A DNA stretch of 64,000 bases from Burkholderia sp. 9120 (GTDB lineage Bacteria; Pseudomonadota; Gammaproteobacteria; Burkholderiales; Burkholderiaceae), in assembly GCF_000745015.1 (NCBI RefSeq), contig NZ_JQNA01000002.1, positions 434,001 through 498,000 of the forward strand, written 5' to 3'. The position numbers and the translations under genes were made by a program. Shown piece by piece: positions 54,815-63,185 of this stretch; positions within the stretch are counted from its first letter, which is position 1; each line of letters starts with the position of its first letter. The notes beneath the pieces are model-generated. The model did not search any database and was not told the DNA's origin. It saw only the letters and a list, made by a program, of their open reading frames with translations.

Positions 54815-55288
54815 ATGCCAACGGATTCCCCCACTCTCACGGTGCGCGACGCCGCCGAACGGCTCGGCGTCACACCGCGCACCCTGAAGTACTACGAGGA
54901 ACGCGGCCTCGTTTCGCCCACGCGCAGCGAGGGTCGCTACCGGCTTTACGACGAGGAAGATCTGAAACGTTTCGGGCGCATTCTGCGGTTGCGCTCGCTG
55001 GGTTTTTCGCTGCATAGCGTGACCGAAATGCTCAAGCGGCCGCTGGAACCCGTCGACGGCGGCCTGCGCTATTCGACCGAATCGCTGCAGCAGATTCACG
55101 ACGCCATCGCGCAACAGGTCGAAGCGCTCGACGCCCGTATCGAATCGATGCGCCGGGAACTCAAGGAAGCGCAAAAGCTGCGCGCCGAACTGAGCCCCGA
55201 CGTCGATTATCTGAAGCGGCGCCTCGCGGGTGAAAACGCGGAGGCGTTGCTGGCGCAACGGCGCACCGCGCGCGCCAAATCGAAATGA
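54815..55288 (+). CDS. MerR family transcriptional regulator
   Basis: 157 residues. An N-terminal MerR helix-turn-helix is clear (LTVRDAAERLGVTPRTLKYY, EERGLVSPTRSEGRYRLYDE), followed by a coiled-coil dimerisation helix (about 85-130). No cysteine metal site is present, so it probably responds to an organic effector. The ATG at 54815 is preferred because 54779 overlaps the candidate -10 box. The stop overlaps the MFS gene start by four bases, so the regulator and transporter are co-translated. Confidence 0.85.
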   Translation: MPTDSPTLTVRDAAERLGVTPRTLKYYEERGLVSPTRSEGRYRLYDEEDLKRFGRILRLRSLGFSLHSVTEMLKRPLEPVDGGLRYSTESLQQIHDAIAQQVEALDARIESMRRELKEAQKLRAELSPDVDYLKRRLAGENAEALLAQRRTARAKSK

Positions 55289-56841
55289 CCGCGGCCTCCC
55301 CCCGCGCGCCGCTATTCAGCGTCGACAAACTGCGCGGCGATTTTTTCCCCTGGGTGCTGGCCGTCGTCACCGGCCTCGACTACTTCGACAACTCGATCTT
55401 TTCGTTTTTCACGAGCTATATCGCCGGCGGCATCAACGCCTCGCCCGACGAACTCGTGTGGGCCTCGAGCGCCTATGCGGTCGCCGCCGTGCTCGGCATC
55501 CTGCAGCAGCAATGGTGGGTCGAGCGCGTCGGCTACCGGCGTTATGTCGCCGGCTGCATGCTGCTCTATGCGGGCGGCGCGGTGGCCGCGGCGCTGTGCG
55601 AATCGTCGATCGAACTCGCGTTCGCGCGCGGCGTTCAAGGCTACTTTATCGGCCCGATGATGGGCACCTGCCGCATTCTGATCCAGATGAGCTTCACGCC
55701 GCAGCAGCGGCCCGCCGCCACCCGCGCGTTTCTCGTGCTGATCGTGTTGAGCAGCGCCCTCGCGCCGCTGATCGGCGGTCAACTGGTTGCGCATTTCGAC
55801 TGGCGAGCGCTCTTTCTATGTACGGCGCCGGTCGGCATTCTGTTCGCCATACTCGCGTTGCTTGCGCTGCCCAACGCCGGCAACCGCCTGCCTGAAGAGC
55901 GCGGCTCGGCGCATTTCTGGCCATACCTGATCTTCGCGTTCGCCCAGGGCGCGCTGCAAATCGTCATGCAGCAGGTGCGCTTCCAGTTGTTCAGCGCGTC
56001 GCCCGGCCTGATTCTGCTGACGGTCGCCGGCATTACCGCGCTCGGCTGGTTCGCCTATCAGCAATGGCATCATCCGTCGCCGCTCATGCGTCTGCATGCG
56101 TTGCGCGAGAAGGTCTTTCAGGTCGGACTCGTGCTGTACATGTTCTATTACTACATCTCGACCGTGTTCAGCTATCTGATCTCGCGCTTTCTCGAGAGCG
56201 GCCTCGGTTATCCCGTCGAAAACACCGGACGACTGGTTGGCGTCACATCGCTGATATCGGCCAGCGCGCTGTTCGTTTATCTGCGCTATGCAAAGCTGCT
56301 GCCGCGCAAGAAGTGGGTCATCGTGCCGGGCTTCGTGGTGGCCGCATTCGCGGCGGCATGGATGACCCGTATGTCGCCCGGCGTCGGCGAGGCGGCGCTA
56401 ATCGTGCCATTGCTGTTGCGCGGCCTGCTGTTGCTGTTCATCGTGCTGCCGGTCGCCAATCTGACCTTCAGAATCTTCGCGATCGAAGAATTCACGCACG
56501 GCTACCGGTTGAAAAATATCGTGCGGCAACTGACTATCTCGTTCGCGACGGCGTCGGTCATCATCGTCGAACAGCATCGCCAGGCGCTGCATCAAACTCG
56601 CCTCGCGGAGTTCGTGAATCCGTACAATCCGTTATTCCAGAACTCGCTTGCCGCCTTGACTCAAGGGTTCACCGCCGGCGGCCGCTCGCCTTCCGAGGCG
56701 CATTCGCTGGCAATCGTGGAAATCAGCCGGACAGTCGCGACCCAGGCCAGCTTTCTGGCCTCGCTGGACGGCTTCACCTTCCTCGTCGGCATTGCGATAT
56801 GCGGCGGCATCTTTGCCGCGTGGCAAAAACAGATCGACTAA
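55285..56841 (+). CDS. MFS transporter (DHA2/EmrB-like)
   Basis: 518 residues with about 14 hydrophobic segments, the size and layout of DHA2-type drug exporters. Visible elements are FTSYIAGGINASPDELVWAS, RGVQGYFIGPMMGTCRILI and GGQLVAHFDWRALFL. The C-terminal 100 residues include a longer soluble loop (HQTRLAEFVNPYNPLFQ) that EmrB-type proteins also carry. It starts inside the MerR stop codon, so the regulator probably controls it. The substrate is unknown; drug or organic acid efflux is the likeliest job. Confidence 0.85.
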   Translation: MTAASPRAPLFSVDKLRGDFFPWVLAVVTGLDYFDNSIFSFFTSYIAGGINASPDELVWASSAYAVAAVLGILQQQWWVERVGYRRYVAGCMLLYAGGAVAAALCESSIELAFARGVQGYFIGPMMGTCRILIQMSFTPQQRPAATRAFLVLIVLSSALAPLIGGQLVAHFDWRALFLCTAPVGILFAILALLALPNAGNRLPEERGSAHFWPYLIFAFAQGALQIVMQQVRFQLFSASPGLILLTVAGITALGWFAYQQWHHPSPLMRLHALREKVFQVGLVLYMFYYYISTVFSYLISRFLESGLGYPVENTGRLVGVTSLISASALFVYLRYAKLLPRKKWVIVPGFVVAAFAAAWMTRMSPGVGEAALIVPLLLRGLLLLFIVLPVANLTFRIFAIEEFTHGYRLKNIVRQLTISFATASVIIVEQHRQALHQTRLAEFVNPYNPLFQNSLAALTQGFTAGGRSPSEAHSLAIVEISRTVATQASFLASLDGFTFLVGIAICGGIFAAWQKQID

Positions 56842-56856
56842 AGGTTGCATCAGGTC

Positions 56857-57690
56857 ATGCTCACGAAATTCACCCAATGGCTGGGCACGCGCCGCCGCGA
56901 CCGCGCGCTGCGCGACTACGCGATCGACGACGCGTTGTGGCAAGCCACGCTCGACGGCCTGCCGTTCTTCGCGCATCTCGAAGCGCCGGACCTGGCGCGG
57001 CTGCGCGAACTGACCAGCCTGTTCATCGCGCAAAAGGAATTCTCGACCGCGCACGAGCTCGAACTCACTGACTCGATGACCGTGGCGATTGCCGCCCAGG
57101 CTTGCCTGCCGGTGCTGAATCTGAGCCTCGACCTGTATCGCGGCTGGGTCGGCGTGATCGTCTATCCGGGCGAGTTCGTGATCCGCAAGACGGTCGAGGA
57201 CGAAGACGGCGTGGTCCACGAAGTCGAGCAGGACGCGAGCGGCGAGGCGTGGGAAGGCGGCCCCGTGGTGTTGTCGTGGGAAGACGCGCAGATGACGGAC
57301 GGCACGGACGCCTACAACGTGGTGATTCACGAATTCGCCCACAAGATCGACATGCTGAACGGCGAGGCGGACGGCCATCCGCCGCTGATGCGCCGCTGGC
57401 ACGCGCCGCTCGACGCGCAGGCGTGGGCGGACGTGTTCGATCACGCGTACGACCAGTTCTGCGCGAAAGTCGATGCTGTGCCGGAGCGGCGCTGGGCGCG
57501 CTTCGAGCGCGAGTCGCTGATCGATCCTTATGCGGCGGACCATCCGTCGGAATTTTTTGCCGTTTGCAGCGAGGCGCTATTCGCGCAGCCGCAGGCGTTC
57601 GAGGCGGCCTACCCGGAGTTGTACCGGTTGCTGGCGCGCTTTTACCGGCAGGATCCGGCGCGAGTCGGACTGACGTTTACCGCGGATTGA
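56857..57690 (+). CDS. mtfA: MtfA-type zinc metallopeptidase (M90 family)
   Basis: 277 residues. The zinc motif HEFAH lies at 158-162 in VVIHEFAHKIDMLNGEADG, and the downstream SEFFAVCSEALF carries the third-ligand glutamate. Other family features are FFAHLEAPDLARLRELTSLF and YRGWVGVIVYPGEFV. E. coli MtfA binds the Mlc repressor and has aminopeptidase activity; whether that holds here is not known. The ATG at 56857 is chosen over TTG 56845, which is too close to the ribosome binding site. It lies 15 bases after the MFS gene. Confidence 0.86.
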   Translation: MLTKFTQWLGTRRRDRALRDYAIDDALWQATLDGLPFFAHLEAPDLARLRELTSLFIAQKEFSTAHELELTDSMTVAIAAQACLPVLNLSLDLYRGWVGVIVYPGEFVIRKTVEDEDGVVHEVEQDASGEAWEGGPVVLSWEDAQMTDGTDAYNVVIHEFAHKIDMLNGEADGHPPLMRRWHAPLDAQAWADVFDHAYDQFCAKVDAVPERRWARFERESLIDPYAADHPSEFFAVCSEALFAQPQAFEAAYPELYRLLARFYRQDPARVGLTFTAD

Positions 57691-57882
57691 CCGGCGTAAC
57701 GTTGCAATCCGGTCCACGGCGCGCAATTCAAAACAAGTCCGCAGCGCCCGCCAGGCAAGCGTTTCAGCCGCTCAGGCGTGTTCAGCGCGCAGATCTCCCG
57801 GATAACGGCCGGAACCACGCCAGGTGCTCGCAAAAAGCTGGCACAAAAGTCGTCAAGCGACTGATTTTCTGGCATAATCGCC

Positions 57883-57888
57883 GTTTTT
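57883..57888 (+). promoter_or_regulatory. Candidate rpmE2 -10 box
   Basis: CATAAT with a GC-rich discriminator (CGCCG), about 92 bases before the L31 start, within the 289-base gap after mtfA. No clear -35 was seen. Confidence 0.35.
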
Positions 57889-57979
57889 CGACCATAGGCA
57901 AGTGGCTCGCGCCTAGATGCGGTTCGCATTTAACAGCGGTCGCACGCGGGTTGGCTACCGCCAGATTAAAGGAAAGACC

Positions 57980-58246
57980 ATGAAAGAAGGCATTCACCCG
58001 AATTACCGCGAAGTTCTGTTCATCGACATGTCGATCGACTTCAAGTTCGTGACGCGCTCCACCATCATCACGCGTGAGACCGGCGAATTCGAGGGCAAGA
58101 CCTACCCGCTGGCCAAGATCGAAGTGTCGTCGGAATCGCATCCGTTCTACACCGGTCAACAAAAGATCATGGACACGGCAGGCCGCGTCGAGAAGTTCAA
58201 CAAGAAGTTCGGCACGCGCGCTACCGGCAAGGCAGCAGCAAAGTAA
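57980..58246 (+). CDS. rpmE2: Ribosomal protein L31 type B
   Basis: 88 residues. [20 protein letters not shown] and the C-terminal [20 protein letters not shown] are the L31 hallmarks, and the zinc-binding cysteines of the primary form are absent, so this is the zinc-independent paralogue that in many bacteria replaces L31 during zinc shortage. Here it may be the only L31 copy. The start has AAAGGA 7 bases upstream. No Zur-box-like palindrome was found in the short upstream region. Confidence 0.92.
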   Translation: MKEGIHPNYREVLFIDMSIDFKFVTRSTIITRETGEFEGKTYPLAKIEVSSESHPFYTGQQKIMDTAGRVEKFNKKFGTRATGKAAAK

Positions 58247-58290
58247 TACCCGCCTCGTCGCCGGTTTCGGCCGGCAGCGAAGCAGAAAAG

Positions 58291-58316
58291 AGGGCAGCGC
58301 GAGCTGCCCTTTTTTG
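58291..58316 (+). terminator. Rho-independent terminator of rpmE2
   Basis: Stem AGGGCAGC / GCTGCCCT (58291-58298, 58303-58310) with a GCGA tetraloop, then TTTTTT. Confidence 0.9.
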
Positions 58317-58318
58317 TC

Positions 58319-58729
58319 GCTGAAGCTGGCGCTCGGGGTGCGCTTCGGGTGCGCTGACGTTGGCTGGAGCGCGCTTCGACGGCGAACTGATTGCATGTCG
58401 CGAGACCGGTTCCATACGGACTGCGACGCCACGCGCGCCCTACCCGCCGCGTTGCCCGCTGCCCTCGTACGTCTTTCCAGCCGGCCGCGTCAGACCGCCC
58501 GCCCCTCAGAGGCCGGCAAGACCCTGACGCAAAACCACGCTCCGACGCAGCACGCCACGCCCTGTGTTACAGCCTCCCCCAACCACGTTGCGCGCCGTTA
58601 CCGGCCGTGACGCGCATCCCACGGCACGACTACAATGCCGGATGCTCCAGATTAGCCATTCCAGCCGGACCACCGGTCCGGTCCCAGGCTGCACCGCTTA
58701 AGTTAGCTCATCCAATACCTACACACCGC
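58319..58729. other. Intergenic region upstream of the GT39 gene
   Basis: This stretch of about 410 bases holds a candidate promoter at 58607-58636 (annotated separately). The rest is GC-rich without a supported gene; the reading frame open through it lacks a start signal. Confidence 0.4.
58607..58636 (+). promoter_or_regulatory. Candidate promoter of the GT39-MATE operon
   Basis: GTGACG (58607-58612) and TACAAT (58631-58636) are 18 bases apart, with GC-rich sequence after the -10. Leader of about 87 bases. Confidence 0.45.
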
Positions 58730-60487
58730 ATGAGACCTGTCGTTCGCCTCACTGCCTCCGCGACGAGTGCCCTGCCGCGCTGGCTGCTGCTGACTATCTG
58801 TATCGTCTACGCGTCGTTCGGGCTATTCGGCCGTGATCCGTGGAAGAACGAGGACGCAGCAGGCTTCGGCGTCATGTGGACCATGGCGAACGGCGGCGCC
58901 CACGACTGGCTGCTGCCGAACCTGGTCGGCAAATACATCACCGAAGACGGCCCGCTCGGCTACTGGCTCGGCGCCAGCGCGATCCGCGCGCTTGCGCCGT
59001 GGGTCGACGCGAGCAACGCGTCGCGCGTTTTCACGGGCCTGCTGTTCTGCGCGGCCTGCGCGTTCGTCTGGTACGCCGCCTACCTGCTCGGCCGGCGCGC
59101 CGAGGTCCAACCGTTCAAATACGCATTCGGCGGCGAGCCGGAACCGCGCGACTACGGCCGCACGCTCGCCGACGGCGCGCTGCTGATCCTGCTCGCCTGC
59201 TTCGGACTGGCCGAACGCGGCCACGAGACCACGCCGCAACTGGCGCAGTTCGTCGGCATCGCGATGATGGTGTATGGACTTGTGCGCACCATCGACAAAC
59301 CCATTCAAGGCTCGCTGGTGTGGGGCGTCGCGCTCGGCCTCGTCACGCTGGCGAGCAGCCCCGTGCTGGTCGGCGCGCTGCTGCTCGGCACGCTGGCCAT
59401 GCCGCTGATCGTGCGCGAGGCGCGTTCGCGCTGGCTGCCGCTGGCCGGCTTGCCGGTCGCGCTCGTGCTGGCGCTCGCCTGGCCGATCGCCGCGCTCACC
59501 GCCTATCCCGACGACGCCGTCTGGTATCTGAATCAGTGGGTTCACGTCAGCTTGAGCTCGTTCGCCGGCCCGCCCGGCTCGGTCGCCGCATACGCGCTGA
59601 AAAACCTGCCGCTCTTCACGTGGCCCGCCTGGCCGCTCGCCTTGTGGGCGTGGTTCAGCTGGTCGGGGCTGCGGCGCGCGCCGCACGTGGCGATTCCGCT
59701 GTCGGTGATCGGACCGCTGCTGGTGCTGGTGGTCCTGCAAAGCCATCAGTCGAACCGGCTTTACATGCTGCTGTTGCCGCCACTTGCGGTGCTGGCCGCG
59801 TTCGCGCTGCCCACGCTCAAGCGCGGCGCGATCAACGCGATCGACTGGTTCGCGCTCCTGAGCTTCACGATACTCGGCAGTTTCGTCTGGCTGGTGTACG
59901 TGGCCGGGCTGACCGGTTTCCCGCATCCGCTCGCGCGCAACCTCGCGCGTCTCGCGCCGGGCTTCGCGCCGCAGTTCAAGATTCTGTCGTTCGTCTGTGC
60001 GGTCGCGGTGACGGTCTGCTGGTTCCTGCTGGTGCGCTGGCGCCTCGCGCGTCATCCGAAGGTGCTGTGGCGCAGCGTCGTGCTCTCGAGCGCCGGCACC
60101 ACGCTGATGTGGGTTCTGCTGATGACGCTGGCGCTGCCGGTCGTCAACTACAGCCGGACCTATAAAGACGTTGCCCAACAGATCGCGAGCCATCTGCCGG
60201 AGGACTACACCTGCATTTCGCCGGTGCGTCTGGGCAATGCGCAGATCGCGACGTTCGCCTATTTCGGCGACATGCACTTCGCGTTCGACCAGGACTGCGA
60301 CGTGATCCTGCGCCAGGACACTCAGGAATACGGCGACCCGAGCTCGATGCCCGACTACATCTGGAAGCTCGTGTGGGAAGGCCGCCGCGTGGCCGACCGC
60401 GACGAACGTTTCCGCCTGTACGTGCGGATCGACCGGCCCAAGCCGCCGGTCGTCAAACGCCGCAGCTGGCACAAGAAGCCCGACTGA
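58730..60487 (+). CDS. GT39/ArnT-like membrane glycosyltransferase
   Basis: 585 residues. The N-terminus has a membrane helix and then FGRDPWKNEDAAGFGVMWTM, resembling the acidic periplasmic loop of GT-C glycosyltransferases, followed by about 11 further hydrophobic segments and a soluble C-terminal domain (about 470-585). Such enzymes transfer sugars from polyprenyl-phosphate carriers, for instance 4-amino-arabinose to lipid A; the acceptor here is unknown. The ATG at 58730 is preferred; the longer frame upstream lacks membrane-protein character. The MATE gene starts 2 bases after its stop. Confidence 0.8.
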   Translation: MRPVVRLTASATSALPRWLLLTICIVYASFGLFGRDPWKNEDAAGFGVMWTMANGGAHDWLLPNLVGKYITEDGPLGYWLGASAIRALAPWVDASNASRVFTGLLFCAACAFVWYAAYLLGRRAEVQPFKYAFGGEPEPRDYGRTLADGALLILLACFGLAERGHETTPQLAQFVGIAMMVYGLVRTIDKPIQGSLVWGVALGLVTLASSPVLVGALLLGTLAMPLIVREARSRWLPLAGLPVALVLALAWPIAALTAYPDDAVWYLNQWVHVSLSSFAGPPGSVAAYALKNLPLFTWPAWPLALWAWFSWSGLRRAPHVAIPLSVIGPLLVLVVLQSHQSNRLYMLLLPPLAVLAAFALPTLKRGAINAIDWFALLSFTILGSFVWLVYVAGLTGFPHPLARNLARLAPGFAPQFKILSFVCAVAVTVCWFLLVRWRLARHPKVLWRSVVLSSAGTTLMWVLLMTLALPVVNYSRTYKDVAQQIASHLPEDYTCISPVRLGNAQIATFAYFGDMHFAFDQDCDVILRQDTQEYGDPSSMPDYIWKLVWEGRRVADRDERFRLYVRIDRPKPPVVKRRSWHKKPD

Positions 60488-60489
60488 CC

Positions 60490-61869
60490 ATGCTCGCCGA
60501 CGTACGGAAAATCGCCGCGCTCGCCTGGCCCGTGCTGATCGGCCAACTGGCGATCATCGCTTTCGGCGTGATCGATACGGCGATGGTCGGCCGCTATTCG
60601 GCCGTCGATCTGGCCGCGCTGGGGCTCGGCTCGTCGATCTATATTTCCGTCTACATCGGCCTGACCGGCATTCTGACCGCGTTGCAGCCGATCACCGCGC
60701 AACTCTACGGCGCGCGCCGCTACGCCGAGATCGGCGAAGAAGTCCGTCAGGCGCTGTGGCTCGCGCTGGCGCTCACCGTGATCGGCTTCCTGATCCTGTA
60801 TTTTCCGGGGCCCGTGCTGCATGTGGCGCGCGTGCCCGAGGCGCTGCACGAGCGCACGGTCGCGTATCTGCGGATTCTGGCGTTCGGCCTGCCGGCCGGC
60901 CTCACGTTTCGCGTCTATAGCTCGATCACCAATGCGGTCGGCAAGCCGCGGCTGGTGATGATCCTGCAGATCGGCGCGCTGCTGCTCAAGATTCCGCTCA
61001 ACACCTGGTTCATCTTCGGCGGGTTCGGTTTGCCGGCGCTCGGCGGGCCGGGTTGCGCGCTCGCCAGCACCCTCATCAACTGGGGACTCGCGACGCTCGG
61101 CATGGTGCTGCTGACGCGCGTCGATCTGTTCAAGCCGTTCGAGATCTTCGCGCACTTCTGCTGGCCGGTCTGGCGTCGTCAGGCGGCGCAGTTGCGGCTG
61201 GGCATTCCGATGGGCCTGTCGTACCTGATCGAAGTCACGTCGTACACGTTCATGGCGCTGTTCATCGCGCGCTTCGGCACGACGACGCTCGCCGGCCATC
61301 AGATCGCCGGCAACATCGGCGCGGTGCTGTATATGACGCCGCTGTCGATCGGCATTGCATCGTCGACGCTGGTCGCGCAGGCGCTCGGCGCGCATCGCCC
61401 GGAAGCGGCGCGTACGCTGTCGCGCCACGGCATCGTGATGGCGATGGCGATCGCCTGCTGCTACGGCGCGATCATGCTGGTGCTGCGGCCGTATGTGATC
61501 GAAGGCTATACGACCAATGCGCAGGTCGCGGCGGCGGCGCTGCCGCTGGTGTTGATCGTCGTGTGCTATCACCTGTTCGACGCGTTGCAGATCACGACCG
61601 CCTTCGTGCTGCGCGCGTATAAGGTGGCGGTCGTGCCGACCGTGATCTACGCGGTTGCGTTGTGGGGCGTGGGACTGGGCGGCGGCTACATGCTCGGCTT
61701 CAATGTGACCGGCGTGACGCCGGAGTGGCTGACCGGCGCACGGGGTTTCTGGGTCGCGAATACGTTGAGCCTGGCGATCGCCGGTATCGGTTTGCTGATG
61801 TACTGGCGGACGGTAAGCAAGCGGTATTTGCGCGAGGGTGCGGGGCTGCCGGTCGATTCGGCGGTTTGA
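60490..61869 (+). CDS. MATE family efflux transporter (NorM-like)
   Basis: 459 residues with twelve hydrophobic helices. MATE features include FGVIDTAMVGRYSAVDLAAL near the N-terminus, YGARRYAEIGEEVRQAL and, in the second half, TTLAGHQIAGNIGAVLYM and AQALGAHRPEAARTL. It should be a cation-coupled multidrug exporter. The short gap to the glycosyltransferase gene means co-transcription; a functional link between the two is not obvious. The ATG at 60490 gives the normal NorM start. Confidence 0.88.
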   Translation: MLADVRKIAALAWPVLIGQLAIIAFGVIDTAMVGRYSAVDLAALGLGSSIYISVYIGLTGILTALQPITAQLYGARRYAEIGEEVRQALWLALALTVIGFLILYFPGPVLHVARVPEALHERTVAYLRILAFGLPAGLTFRVYSSITNAVGKPRLVMILQIGALLLKIPLNTWFIFGGFGLPALGGPGCALASTLINWGLATLGMVLLTRVDLFKPFEIFAHFCWPVWRRQAAQLRLGIPMGLSYLIEVTSYTFMALFIARFGTTTLAGHQIAGNIGAVLYMTPLSIGIASSTLVAQALGAHRPEAARTLSRHGIVMAMAIACCYGAIMLVLRPYVIEGYTTNAQVAAAALPLVLIVVCYHLFDALQITTAFVLRAYKVAVVPTVIYAVALWGVGLGGGYMLGFNVTGVTPEWLTGARGFWVANTLSLAIAGIGLLMYWRTVSKRYLREGAGLPVDSAV

Positions 61870-61892
61870 TAGGAAGCGTCGAAGCTGGTCTT

Positions 61893-61975
61893 GGGTAGCC
61901 CGCCACCGACTCGAACTCATCCACCGACGCGCCATGTCTCAAAGTGGCCTGCTCTACCCGACAGTTAGTTGCGTT
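61893..61975 (-). other. Degenerate tRNA-like sequence (possible relic)
   Basis: On the minus strand the segment contains CGGGTAGAGCAG (D-arm-like), then GAGTTCGAGTC (T-loop-like), then GGGCTACCCA, as in a tRNA 3' part. The acceptor stem does not pair and the anticodon arm is oversized, so it is not a functional tRNA as read. Confidence 0.25.
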
Positions 61976-61984
61976 CGCATCCAT

Positions 61985-62013
61985 AAAAAAGCGGCCGCGC
62001 GAAGCAGCCGCTT
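61985..62013 (-). terminator. Terminator of the carboxymuconolactone decarboxylase-family gene
   Basis: Minus strand: AAGCGGCTGC and GCGGCCGCTT pair with one mismatch region around TTCGC (62013-61989), followed by TTTT. It is about 33 bases after the stop. Confidence 0.75.
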
Positions 62014-62045
62014 GTGATCCCCTACCCCGCCGACACAGGAAAATG

Positions 62046-62483
62046 TCAGCCGGCGTGCGCCGCTTCAGGCGTCAACATTGCCTGCGCCGCCTCAGCCTCC
62101 CGATCATGCCGCTCGAAAATTTCACGCGCTGCGAACAACGCATTCAGCGCGGCCGGAAAGCCCGCATAAAGCGCCATCTGCATAAACACCTCGACGATCT
62201 CCTCGCGCGTGCAGCCGACGTTCAACGCCGCCTCGATATGCACCTTCAACTGCGGCTGCGCGCAACCGAGCGTCGCCAATGACGCAATCGTCGCGATCTC
62301 ACGCGCCCGCAGATCGAGCTGCGGCCGGCTATAAATATCGCCGAAACCGAACTCGATCAGCAGCCGGCCGAAATCCGGCGCAATCGGCGCGAGCGCGGCG
62401 ATAACCTGTTCGCCGGCCGAGCCGTCGATTTCCTTCAGTTTGTCCCAGCCTCGGGTATAGCGATCGTTGTGTGCGTGGTTCAT
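62046..62483 (-). CDS. Carboxymuconolactone decarboxylase family protein
   Basis: 145 residues, the gamma-carboxymuconolactone decarboxylase fold: YTRGWDKLKEIDG, FGFGDIYSRPQLDLRAREI, TIASLATLGCAQPQLKVHIE and REEIVEVFMQMALYAGFPAA. It lacks a CxxC peroxidase motif, so it is closer to PcaC-like than AhpD-like members. No protocatechuate genes are nearby, so true decarboxylase activity is doubtful. Its start overlaps the stop of the upstream MerR regulator gene by four bases, so the pair is one autoregulated operon. Confidence 0.85.
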   Translation of the reverse strand: MNHAHNDRYTRGWDKLKEIDGSAGEQVIAALAPIAPDFGRLLIEFGFGDIYSRPQLDLRAREIATIASLATLGCAQPQLKVHIEAALNVGCTREEIVEVFMQMALYAGFPAALNALFAAREIFERHDREAEAAQAMLTPEAAHAG

Positions 62484-62929
62484 GGTGAGTCCTTTTCCGA
62501 ATGTGAAAGCGCCTGGGGTTCGTCGGTGTGTCGTGTCGAACCATCCGCAATTGGTGCTTGCGCGGCCGCTTCGTAATAAGCGATCTTGTCGACGATCGCG
62601 CCGAGATTGAGCTGCAACTCGGCGATCCGCGCCAAAACCGCATCCCGATGCGCCACCAGCAAATCGCGCCGCGCCCCCATGGTCGGCTGACCGTCGGCGC
62701 GTAGCGCCGCAAACGCCTGCATCCCGGCGATCGGCATGCCGGTCGCCTTCAGACGCATCACGAAGCGCAGCCAGTCGAGATCGGCCGGCGAATACAGGCG
62801 ATGACCCGCCTCCGTCCGCCCGACCGCCCGAATCAGGCCAGCCTGTTCGTAATAGCGCAGCGTGTGCGCGGACACGCCGAGCGTTTGCGCGACCTGCCCG
62901 ATGGTGAGTGCTTTGGAGATAGTCGACAT
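62480..62929 (-). CDS. MerR family transcriptional regulator
   Basis: 149 residues: MerR helix-turn-helix (LTIGQVAQTLGVSAHTLRYY, EQAGLIRAVGRTEAGHRLYS), a long coiled coil (about 85-120) and a short polar tail. There are no metal-binding cysteines, so it resembles organic-stress MerR proteins such as NmlR/AdhR. The promoter in front carries a 20-base dyad between the -35 and -10 elements, indicating autoregulation of this two-gene operon. The -10 is only about ten bases before the ATG, leaving almost no leader. Confidence 0.88.
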   Translation of the reverse strand: MSTISKALTIGQVAQTLGVSAHTLRYYEQAGLIRAVGRTEAGHRLYSPADLDWLRFVMRLKATGMPIAGMQAFAALRADGQPTMGARRDLLVAHRDAVLARIAELQLNLGAIVDKIAYYEAAAQAPIADGSTRHTDEPQALSHSEKDSP

Positions 62930-62939
62930 GACGGAACTC

Positions 62940-62970
62940 AGGTTAGGACTTCGAGTGCACTCTAAGTCAA
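62940..62970 (-). promoter_or_regulatory. MerR-type promoter with 19-bp spacer and operator dyad
   Basis: Minus strand: TTGACT (-35, 62970-62965) and TAACCT (-10, 62945-62940) are 19 bases apart, and the spacer contains the dyad ACTTAGAGTGCACTCGAAGT (62967-62948, one mismatch). This over-long spacer with a central dyad is the hallmark of MerR-regulated promoters. Confidence 0.8.
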
Positions 62971-63042
62971 GCGCGCGATGCTGTCATTTGTCTGTATTGT
63001 TATCTTTTATGGCGTGCGGCAATTGATCGATAAACTCATCAA

Positions 63043-63059
63043 TGCCTGTTCAACAGGCA
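63043..63059. promoter_or_regulatory. 17-bp palindrome
   Basis: TGCCTGTT-C-AACAGGCA is perfectly symmetric about one base, with no T-run after it, so an operator is more likely than a terminator. Binding protein unknown. Confidence 0.45.
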
Positions 63060-63185
63060 AAAGCTTTAAATCTTGTCCACACAGATTTACTTGTCACAAA
63101 TCGATCGGTATAAATCGTCCGCGTTCGCAAATACGGGCGCGCGATTTGTTCTATGCTTAAGCGCAGCGCGCGGTTGACAGGTGTG

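Noticed and set aside
58823..60472. 549-codon minus-strand frame inside the GT39 gene
   Set aside because: Antisense shadow; the plus strand encodes a membrane protein with coherent helices.
61893..61975. Functional tRNA gene behind the MATE gene
   Set aside because: The acceptor stem does not pair and the anticodon arm is too long; kept only as a possible relic.
62978..63160. 60-codon plus-strand ORF in the AT-rich gap
   Set aside because: The N-terminus is hydrophobic, but there is no ribosome binding site, the 3' part has random composition, and it crosses a palindrome.
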